Assembly: GCA_002418625.1 (NCBI GenBank)
Contig: DIEM01000018.1
Location: 40,334-53,517, forward strand
Source: Firmicutes bacterium UBA5774
GTDB lineage: Bacteria > Bacillota > Clostridia > Peptostreptococcales > Anaerovoracaceae
DNA length: 13,184 nt
Direction of reading: 5' to 3'
The position numbers were made by a program, and so were the translations under genes. Positions within the stretch are counted from its first letter, which is position 1. Every line of letters starts with the position of its first letter. A model generated the notes under the pieces. That model did no database searches. It was not told where the DNA came from and saw nothing but the letters and a program-made list of their open reading frames with translations. Below, piece after piece: positions 6,082-12,062 of the stretch.

Positions 6082-6098
6082 TTGGCATGGCATTTGCT
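6082..6098 (+). promoter_or_regulatory. Sigma-54 (-24/-12) promoter of the dehydrogenase-aminotransferase operon
   Basis: TTGGCATGGCATTTGCT fits the sigma-54 consensus TTGGCACGNNNNTTGCW with a single substitution (T for C). The invariant GG and GC have the required ten bases between them. Transcription would begin near 6109, leaving a ~44-nt leader before the ATG. No sigma-A promoter of comparable quality was noticed nearby. Confidence 0.9.
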
Positions 6099-6152
6099 TA
6101 TTATTACTATTGTCAACTATCTTAATACCTATTTAAAGGAGGATCAACAAAC

Positions 6153-7577
6153 ATGGCAATCAATTATGCTGAATATGTGGCCGGTCTCATCGCGCGTGCG
6201 CGTGCTGCCCAGGAAATCGTGAACAACTATTCCCAGGAGCAGGTCGATGAACTGACCGCAGCTATTGCTTATGCGACCACAAAGCCTGATTTTGCAGCCG
6301 CTGCCGCAGAGGCGCTCGCTACTGAATCCGGCATGGGAGTCGCCGCCGACAAAGTCGGGAAGATCTACACTAAAGTCAAAGGTACATACCGTGATATGAA
6401 AGGCCAGAAGTCCGTCGGCCTGGTTGAAGATAACAAGGAAACCGGAATTTCCAAATACGCAAGGCCAATGGGCGTCATCGGCGCCATCATTCCTGTGACA
6501 AACGGCGAAGCAACCCCTGTTGTAAAAGCATTATGCGCAATCAAGGGCAGGAACGCCGTCATCCTTGCACCGCATCCGAAAGCAAGCAAAGTCAACGCCA
6601 TGGTGACCAACAAGATCCGCGAGATCCTGAAGAAATTCGGCGCTCCTGAAGATCTGGTCATCTCCATCGATCCTGAATATGTCAGCATCGAGTGTTCCGG
6701 CGAACTGATGAAACAGTCTGACTTCAATCTGGCAACAGGCGGAACGCCTATGGTTCGCGCAGCATACAGCTCCGGCACACCGACCATCGGTGTCGGCACC
6801 GGAAATGTAGTCACAATCGTTGACGGGACATTTGATTTGGACAAAGCAGCCGATATGATCGTTCGCTCCAAAAAATTCGATCACGCCACAAGCTGCTCCA
6901 CCGAAAACAATATCATCTGCTTTGAAAGCTGCTATGATGAATTCGTAGAAGCCATGAAAAAGCAAGGCACTTTCATAATCAAAGACAAGACTCCCGAAAA
7001 GGAAGCATTGAAGAAAACGCTTTGGCCTGAAACACCTGCAAATCACAACCTCAACAGACATATCGTTGCCCAGTCCGCTATGACCATCGCAAAAATGGCC
7101 GGCATCGAAGTTCCCGAAGGAACATTGCTGCTCATGGTTGAAGAAAACGAAGGCTTCGGCAATGATTTCCCGTTCACCGGCGAAAAATTGTCTCCTGTTT
7201 CCGAGCTGAGAATATGCAAAGACTTTGATGACGCTATTCAGCAGACCGAAGCCATCCTTGATTATCAGGGACTTGGACACAGCTGCGGCATTTTCACTAC
7301 GGATGAATCCAGAATAGCTGTACTCGGTGACAGGATCAAAGTCAGCAGAACCTGCGTCAACCAGCCTCAGTGTCTTGCAAACAGCGGTGCATGGACAAAC
7401 GGCATGCCTATGTCCATGACTCTTGGCTGCGGCACCTGGGGACACAACAGCGTTTCCCACAACGTCGGCTGGAAGGATCTGCTGAATTATAACTGGGTTT
7501 ACAGACCTATTCCTTCAACTCAGCCGAAGGACGAGGATCTGTTTGACGAAGCGGTCAGAAACAAGGTCGACAAATAA
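6153..7577 (+). CDS. CoA-acylating aldehyde dehydrogenase, sulfoacetaldehyde dehydrogenase-like
   Basis: An aldehyde dehydrogenase-superfamily enzyme of 474 residues, probably oxidising an aldehyde with NAD(P)+ and CoA to an acyl-CoA in the cytoplasm. Residues 104-116 (RPMGVIGAIIPVT) and 209-224 (TPTIGVGTGNVVTIVD) are nucleotide-binding fold segments of the AdhE/PduP/SauS-type acylating branch. The catalytic cysteine is C248 in FDHATSCSTEN, and EKLSPVSEL (344-352) and GHSCGIFT (375-382) are also typical. The ATSCS-EN context is what I recall for sulfoacetaldehyde dehydrogenases (SauS), and the neighbouring taurine-type aminotransferase supports that substrate. The acylating class is fairly firm; the substrate is inferred and could be another small semialdehyde. 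AAAGGAGG lies nine bases before the ATG. First gene of the sigma-54 operon. Confidence 0.85.
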   Translation: MAINYAEYVAGLIARARAAQEIVNNYSQEQVDELTAAIAYATTKPDFAAAAAEALATESGMGVAADKVGKIYTKVKGTYRDMKGQKSVGLVEDNKETGISKYARPMGVIGAIIPVTNGEATPVVKALCAIKGRNAVILAPHPKASKVNAMVTNKIREILKKFGAPEDLVISIDPEYVSIECSGELMKQSDFNLATGGTPMVRAAYSSGTPTIGVGTGNVVTIVDGTFDLDKAADMIVRSKKFDHATSCSTENNIICFESCYDEFVEAMKKQGTFIIKDKTPEKEALKKTLWPETPANHNLNRHIVAQSAMTIAKMAGIEVPEGTLLLMVEENEGFGNDFPFTGEKLSPVSELRICKDFDDAIQQTEAILDYQGLGHSCGIFTTDESRIAVLGDRIKVSRTCVNQPQCLANSGAWTNGMPMSMTLGCGTWGHNSVSHNVGWKDLLNYNWVYRPIPSTQPKDEDLFDEAVRNKVDK

Positions 7578-7593
7578 ACAATAGTTTGATTTC

Positions 7594-7621
7594 CCGGGCA
7601 TGGCCAACGAGCCCTGCCCGG
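7594..7621 (+). other. Intercistronic stem-loop between dehydrogenase and aminotransferase genes
   Basis: CCGGGCA and TGCCCGG form a 7-bp GC-rich stem that extends after a one-base mismatch by GGC/GCC around a CAACGA loop. No U-run follows directly, and the next gene starts only 38 bp later with its own ribosome site. It is more likely an mRNA-stability or processing element that sets unequal expression than a terminator, although partial termination is possible. Confidence 0.55.
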
Positions 7622-7659
7622 TGATCCTGTTCACATAGTTTTTTTAAGGAGGAACAAAA

Positions 7660-8985
7660 ATGTCAAACATCAAAGAAACAGGCATGAATTACAATTTGTA
7701 TTCCTGGAGCGCACAGGGCAAAATCAACCCGATAACCGTCGCTAAAATGGAAGGTATCTACTTCTGGGACGAAGACGGAAAAAAATATTATGACATGTCA
7801 GCTCAGCTGGTCAACTCCAACCTTGGCCACGGCAACAAAAAAGTGATCCAGGCAATAAAGGATCAGGCAGACAAAATGGCTTATGTTGCGCCTTCCTATA
7901 GCATCGATGTTCGATCAGAAGTCGCAAAGAAACTTGTAGATATTGCCGGACCAAACTTTAAAAAAGTATTCTTCGTAAATGCCGGAGCCGAAGCCAACGA
8001 AAACGCCATTAAAATGGCAAAAGCCGTCACGGGCAAATGGAAGATCTTCTCTTCTTATCGCTCCTATCACGGTGCAACTTTCGGAGCATCCATGCTGACC
8101 GGAGAGCCAAGAAGATTCATAGCGGAGCCCGGCGTCCCCGGCTTCATCAAATTTGACGGCCCTTATGCATACAGGGCTCCTAAGCAGTGCAATTTTAAGA
8201 ATGAAGAAGACATTACAGATTTCTACCTGACACTGCTTGAAAATCAGCTTCTTTATGAAGGAACTCACCTGATTGCCGCAATCTTCCTTGAAACAGTCGT
8301 AGGAAGCAACGGGATCCTCATTCCTCCTAAAGGCTATCTGGAAGGCGTCAGAGCCCTTTGCGACAAATACGACATCATGATGGTCTGTGACGAAGTCATG
8401 GCTGGATTCGGAAGAACCGGAAAATGGTTCGCTTTCCAGAACTGGAATGCCGTTCCTGACATGATCACTTTCGCTAAAGGCTCTACTTGCGGTTATGTTC
8501 CTTTCGGCGGCGTCATCGTCAACGAGAGGATTGCAAACCATTTCAAAGACAACAAGATGTTCTGCGGACTGACCTACAGCGCTCACCCAATCGGATGCGC
8601 GGCTGCCATTGCGACCATGGATGTCTATAAAGACGAAAAAATATTCGATAACGTCCTGAAAGTCGGCAAGGTCCTCGGAGAACTGCTTGAAGATATCAAG
8701 GCAAAGCACGCTTCCGTCGGAGATGCCCGATATATTGGTCTTTTCAGTATTATTGAGCTTGTAAAAGACAAAGCGACCAGAGAGCCGATCGTTCCGTTCG
8801 GGAAAGATCCTGAAGGCATCATGGGCAAAATCGTCGGCATGCTCAAAGCGGAAGGCTTCTCAACTTATTCCCACGAGAACATGATACATATATCTCCGCC
8901 GCTTATCATCACCGAAGCGGAACTCAGAGAAGCCCTGAAGATTCTTGACAAGGTTCTCGATTCCGTCGACAACATGATCAAATAG
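7660..8985 (+). CDS. Class III PLP aminotransferase, taurine:2-oxoglutarate/pyruvate type
   Basis: An omega-aminotransferase moving a terminal amino group from a compound such as taurine or beta-alanine to 2-oxoglutarate or pyruvate, releasing an aldehyde. The 441 residues are full length. PLP-site features are VNAGAEANENA (106-116), SYHGAT (135-140), E211 in LETVVGSNG, D244 in VCDEVMAGFGRTG (242-254) and the Schiff-base lysine K273 in TFAKGSTCGYVPFGG. The N-terminal NYNLYSWSAQGKINPI and the SMLTGEPRRF segment resemble proteins I recall as taurine-2-oxoglutarate transaminases. The aldehyde produced would feed the acylating dehydrogenase upstream. AAGGAGGAAC is a strong ribosome site. No transporter or ammonium-releasing alanine/glutamate dehydrogenase is adjacent, so the amino donor is not proven. 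Second and last gene of the operon. Confidence 0.88.
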   Translation: MSNIKETGMNYNLYSWSAQGKINPITVAKMEGIYFWDEDGKKYYDMSAQLVNSNLGHGNKKVIQAIKDQADKMAYVAPSYSIDVRSEVAKKLVDIAGPNFKKVFFVNAGAEANENAIKMAKAVTGKWKIFSSYRSYHGATFGASMLTGEPRRFIAEPGVPGFIKFDGPYAYRAPKQCNFKNEEDITDFYLTLLENQLLYEGTHLIAAIFLETVVGSNGILIPPKGYLEGVRALCDKYDIMMVCDEVMAGFGRTGKWFAFQNWNAVPDMITFAKGSTCGYVPFGGVIVNERIANHFKDNKMFCGLTYSAHPIGCAAAIATMDVYKDEKIFDNVLKVGKVLGELLEDIKAKHASVGDARYIGLFSIIELVKDKATREPIVPFGKDPEGIMGKIVGMLKAEGFSTYSHENMIHISPPLIITEAELREALKILDKVLDSVDNMIK

Positions 8986-9002
8986 CATATTCATAATATT
9001 CT

Positions 9003-9023
9003 TTGCCTCTGTGGTCGAGGCAA
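9003..9023 (+). other. Small stem-loop after the aminotransferase gene
   Basis: TTGCCTC and GAGGCAA form a 7-bp stem around a seven-base loop, 17 bp after the stop codon. No T-run follows. It may protect the 3' end of the message or assist the stronger terminator downstream. Confidence 0.4.
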
Positions 9024-9044
9024 TCTGTCAGCATAGTCATTTAC

Positions 9045-9088
9045 ATAAATTAAAACAGGGAGCTTTAGGGTTCCCTGTTTTAATTTAT
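9045..9088 (+). terminator. Bidirectional terminator ending the sigma-54 operon
   Basis: A perfect 17-bp stem has ATAAATTAAAACAGGGA as its left arm, a ten-base loop, and the complementary arm at 9072-9088. The GC-rich part is near the loop and the outer part is A-rich on the left and T-rich on the right, the usual build of an intrinsic terminator. It insulates lexA from the catabolic operon. Confidence 0.88.
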
Positions 9089-9138
9089 TATTATTCTGAA
9101 CTATCTTGCTGTCAAAAACGAACAATCCTGTCTTTTTT

Positions 9139-9152
9139 CGAACATATGTTTA
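9139..9152 (+). promoter_or_regulatory. LexA-binding SOS box
   Basis: CGAACATATGTTTA matches the Gram-positive SOS-box consensus CGAACRNRYGTTYC at all but the final position. It overlaps the -35 of the lexA promoter, so bound LexA would block transcription, giving the usual SOS autoregulation. A weaker half-resembling copy starts at 9119 and is not counted. Confidence 0.9.
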
Positions 9153-9177
9153 CATTTTGTTCGCCCCATGGTATTAT
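9149..9177 (+). promoter_or_regulatory. Promoter of lexA
   Basis: TTTACA (9149-9154) and TATTAT (9172-9177) are separated by 17 bp, with an extended -10 TG at 9169-9170. Each hexamer has one mismatch to consensus. The start of transcription would be near 9184, about 68 bp before the ATG. Confidence 0.8.
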
Positions 9178-9251
9178 ATTTTAAGTAATGCAGTCTTTCC
9201 TTTTGGATCGAAGCCTGTAACATATCTTTAAATCAAGACGGAGGATGGATC

Positions 9252-9923
9252 ATGGATTTCATGTTAAGTGAACGCGAACAAAAGATTCTGGAATATATGA
9301 AAGATGAGACTCGAAAAAAAGGCTATCCGCCAACTGTCAGAGAGATGTGCTTGTCGCTCGGTATCAAATCGACTTCAACCGCGCATAAAGATCTGGCTAG
9401 CCTCGAGCACAAAGGCCTGATCCGCAAAGATCCGACAAAGCCAAGGGCTATCGAAATCCTGGACCAGCCGGCTTCCCAAGATTCAGCGGGCAATGCTGCT
9501 ACGGCCGCTGAATCCCGGCACAATGCCGAGCGTACGGATGTCGTCGATATTCCAGTCGTTGGCCGAATAGCTGCAGGGACGCCAATTTTGGCTGATCAGA
9601 ATATCGAAGATTCCTTTCCGGTCCCATCAAGATATATTAAAAGCGGAACCCATTTCATGCTGACCGTTAAAGGCGACAGCATGATTGAAGCAGGTATCTT
9701 CGACGGTGATTATATCCTGGTCAAACAGCAAAATGTCGCGTCCAATGGTGAAATAGTCGTCGCCATGGTGGATGGCTTTGAAAGCGAAGCGACGGTAAAA
9801 ACCTTCTATAGGGAGAATGACCATATTCGCCTGCAACCTGAAAATCATGCCATGTCCCCTATCATCGTCCGAGACGTCCGTATTGTTGGCCTTGTAAAAG
9901 GCGTATTCAGATATTTCGCATAA
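9252..9923 (+). CDS. lexA: SOS repressor LexA
   Basis: LexA represses DNA-damage genes and cleaves itself when RecA filaments form. The 223 residues carry an N-terminal winged helix (LSEREQKILEYMKDETRKKG, then PPTVREMCLSLGIKSTSTAHKDL) and a C-terminal S24-type peptidase. The cleavage site is A108-G109 in GRIAAGTP, with the catalytic pair S143 (KGDSM) and K183 (EATVKTF). The linker (about 71-98), rich in Ala, Ser and Asn, is longer than in many homologues. The ATG at 9252 follows GGAGG by seven bases; a second ATG three codons on (MLSEREQ) is an alternative. It is a single-gene unit with its own SOS box and terminator. Confidence 0.98.
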   Translation: MDFMLSEREQKILEYMKDETRKKGYPPTVREMCLSLGIKSTSTAHKDLASLEHKGLIRKDPTKPRAIEILDQPASQDSAGNAATAAESRHNAERTDVVDIPVVGRIAAGTPILADQNIEDSFPVPSRYIKSGTHFMLTVKGDSMIEAGIFDGDYILVKQQNVASNGEIVVAMVDGFESEATVKTFYRENDHIRLQPENHAMSPIIVRDVRIVGLVKGVFRYFA

Positions 9924-9941
9924 GAAGAATACTAAAAAGAT

Positions 9942-9972
9942 CAAACCGGCTCTATGGCCGGTTTGTTTTTTT
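9942..9972 (+). terminator. Terminator of lexA, possibly shared with the convergent operon
   Basis: CAAACCGGC, a TCTATG loop and GCCGGTTTG form a 9-bp stem followed by seven Ts. On the other strand the stem is followed by ATCTTTTT, so it may also stop transcription of the convergent minus-strand operon, whose last gene ends at 9983. No separate hairpin exists between that stop and this element. Confidence 0.9.
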
Positions 9973-9982
9973 ATCATCTGGA

Positions 9983-11179
9983 TCATTTCGATACAAGCAA
10001 ACGTTTGATCGCAATTTCAAGTCCTTCGATGGTTAGTTCATACATTGGAAATATCTCTCCGATTTTCTCGATCGTAAAGCTCCCATATGCCGAAACCCAT
10101 TCATTTTTAGGGATCGGATTCAGCCAGACATGCTTCGGATACTGCCGTTTGAATCTCATCAGCCAATCCTTGCCAGGCACATCGTTATAAAGCCCAATAT
10201 AGCAATTCCCGCCCTTGCTCATCAATTCGGTAGGTGCCATGGATGCATCGCCGATGATAATGACTTTGTATTCGCTATTCAGGTTTTTCAGGACCCACTC
10301 GGTATCGACCCAGGAGCCTCGCCTGCATAGCGGATCGGTGTACAGATGCTCATAAATGCAATTGTGAAAATAGTACACCTTCAAATCTTTAAAATGGTTC
10401 GATTTGTTCACAGCTTGAAATAGAGCGCTGCACATTCTGCTGTATGGCATCATCGAACCGTCCGAATCAAACAGCAGCAAGACCTTGACCGTGTTTTGGC
10501 GCGGTCTCTCCCAGACAAGCCTTAGGCTTCCGGCATGGTCGCAGGTTTCATTGACAGTTTCATCAATATCCAATTCAGTCCTTGCGCCATCAAGCCTGCT
10601 GGAAAATTGCCTCAATTTCTTGAATGCCAATTGGAATTGCCTTGTATCCAGTATGTTATCCTGCCTGAAGTCCCGAAAATTACGCTCCCCGGCAATCTTC
10701 AGAGCGGTTTTGTGCTTTCCCTCGCCTCCGACGCGTATGCCCTCGGGATTATAGCCGCCATGCCCGAAAACAGAGGTGCCGCCCGTTCCGATCCAGTAAT
10801 TTCCGCCGTTATGTTTTTCCTTCTGCTCTTCGATGCGCTCTTTAAGCATCTTTTGAAGTTCTTCCAAGCCATAATTTCCAAAGTCATGTTGATTCTTTTC
10901 AAAATTTTCCGGAAGTGTTCTTTCTTCCTCCAGCCATTTCCAAATTTCGTCAGGAATATCCTCCGGTGTTTCTATGCCTTTAAAATACTCGGCAAACGCC
11001 ATGTCGAACTTGTCATAATCCGACTCGCTTTTAACGAGTATGCTTCTGCACAGCTGGTAGAATCCGGTCAGGCTGGCGCCACAAAGCCCTTTATCCAGAG
11101 CTTCAATCAATATGAGCCATTCATTCAGCGAAACCTTGAGTCCACGGGCGCGCAGCAAATAAAAAAATGTTATGAACAT
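9983..11179 (-). CDS. CoxE-like von Willebrand factor A domain protein
   Basis: A 398-residue cytoplasmic VWA protein of the type paired with MoxR ATPases, where the pair is thought to act as a chaperone or metal/cofactor insertase. The N-terminal part (1-125) is helical and charged, followed by a glycine-rich stretch around 125-155 (NGGNYWIGTGGTSVFGHGGY). The VWA fold begins near 230 (VKVLLLFDSDGSM), continues through YYFHNCIYEHLY (269-280) and reaches VIIIGDASMAP (306-316). The metal-site motif reads D238-S-D-G-S242, so the usual middle serine is aspartate. Its GGAG ribosome site is seven bases from the ATG and 21 bp separate it from the MoxR gene. No signal peptide or membrane segment is evident. 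The client of this pair is unknown. Confidence 0.88.
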   Translation of the reverse strand: MFITFFYLLRARGLKVSLNEWLILIEALDKGLCGASLTGFYQLCRSILVKSESDYDKFDMAFAEYFKGIETPEDIPDEIWKWLEEERTLPENFEKNQHDFGNYGLEELQKMLKERIEEQKEKHNGGNYWIGTGGTSVFGHGGYNPEGIRVGGEGKHKTALKIAGERNFRDFRQDNILDTRQFQLAFKKLRQFSSRLDGARTELDIDETVNETCDHAGSLRLVWERPRQNTVKVLLLFDSDGSMMPYSRMCSALFQAVNKSNHFKDLKVYYFHNCIYEHLYTDPLCRRGSWVDTEWVLKNLNSEYKVIIIGDASMAPTELMSKGGNCYIGLYNDVPGKDWLMRFKRQYPKHVWLNPIPKNEWVSAYGSFTIEKIGEIFPMYELTIEGLEIAIKRLLVSK

Positions 11180-11200
11180 GGTGCATCTCCATTGGGCAGG

Positions 11201-12037
11201 TCATATCCAGCGTTTGATCGTATAGCCCTTTTCCTTTATCTCAAACATGGTTTCAATATCCTGATTCTTTTTGAGCAAAACGCCGACATAGGGAATTTCC
11301 TCCTTGATTTTTGCCAGCGGTATGCCGGAAAGGACGAGCGCCTGAAGCCAGTCTAGAAGTTCGGAAGTGCTTGGTCTCTTCTGAATTTCTTTCATCCCCC
11401 TGATCCAGTAGAACGTATCCATAGCCTGTTTCAAGAGATTCTGTTCAATATCGCTATAGTGCACCTGAATGATTTCTTCCATTTTCTCCGCATCAGGGAA
11501 CTCTATATAATGGAAAATGCATCTCCTTAGAAATGCGTCCGGGAGCTCCTTTTCAGCATTTGATGTAATTATGACGATCGGTCTGTGGTTTGTCCTGATT
11601 GTTTCTTTTGTTTCATTAACATAAAACTCCATTTTGTCAAGCTCCCAAAGCAGATCGTTGGGAAACTCAAGATCGGCCTTGTCGATCTCATCGATCAGAA
11701 GCACCACCTGTTCTTCTGCGGTGAATGCTTCGCCCAGTTTTCCGAGCTTGATATATTTCTTGATATTGGCTACATCTCCTTCGCCAAACTGGCTGTCGTA
11801 GAGTCTCTGGACAGTGTCGTACAAATACAGGCCGTCCTGCGCCTTTGTCGTGGATTTGATGTTCCATATGACCAGCCTTTTATTCAGCGCGTCGGCTATG
11901 GACTGGGCAAGCATCGTCTTTCCGGTTCCCGGCTCGCCTTTGATCAGAAGCGGCTTTTGCAGCGCGATCGAGACGTTCACGGCATGCATGAGTTCTTCCG
12001 ACGCGACATAATCTTTACTTCCCTTGAATGTATTCAT
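11201..12037 (-). CDS. MoxR-family AAA+ ATPase
   Basis: A 278-residue AAA+ ATPase of the MoxR group. Visible motifs are Walker A GEPGTGKT (34-41), Walker B VVLLIDEIDKAD (111-122), sensor-1 IVIITSNAEKELPDAFLRR (154-172, N160) and the arginines R171-R172. Family members cooperate with VWA proteins to remodel or activate client complexes, and the next gene encodes such a partner. AAGGAAGGG is the ribosome site. The gene is 25 bp after the amidase stop, so the three genes probably share a transcript. The biological client cannot be read from the sequence. Confidence 0.92.
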   Translation of the reverse strand: MNTFKGSKDYVASEELMHAVNVSIALQKPLLIKGEPGTGKTMLAQSIADALNKRLVIWNIKSTTKAQDGLYLYDTVQRLYDSQFGEGDVANIKKYIKLGKLGEAFTAEEQVVLLIDEIDKADLEFPNDLLWELDKMEFYVNETKETIRTNHRPIVIITSNAEKELPDAFLRRCIFHYIEFPDAEKMEEIIQVHYSDIEQNLLKQAMDTFYWIRGMKEIQKRPSTSELLDWLQALVLSGIPLAKIKEEIPYVGVLLKKNQDIETMFEIKEKGYTIKRWI

Positions 12038-12062
12038 TTTGACCCTTCCTTAATTATAATAA

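Noticed and set aside
6531..7460. Long minus-strand open frame opposite the aldehyde dehydrogenase gene
   Set aside because: It is a mirror frame of a well-supported gene, has no recognisable protein motifs and no ribosome site.
9119..9132. Second SOS box upstream of lexA
   Set aside because: CGAACAATCCTGTC keeps only the left half-site; the right half departs from GTTC, so it is not convincing.
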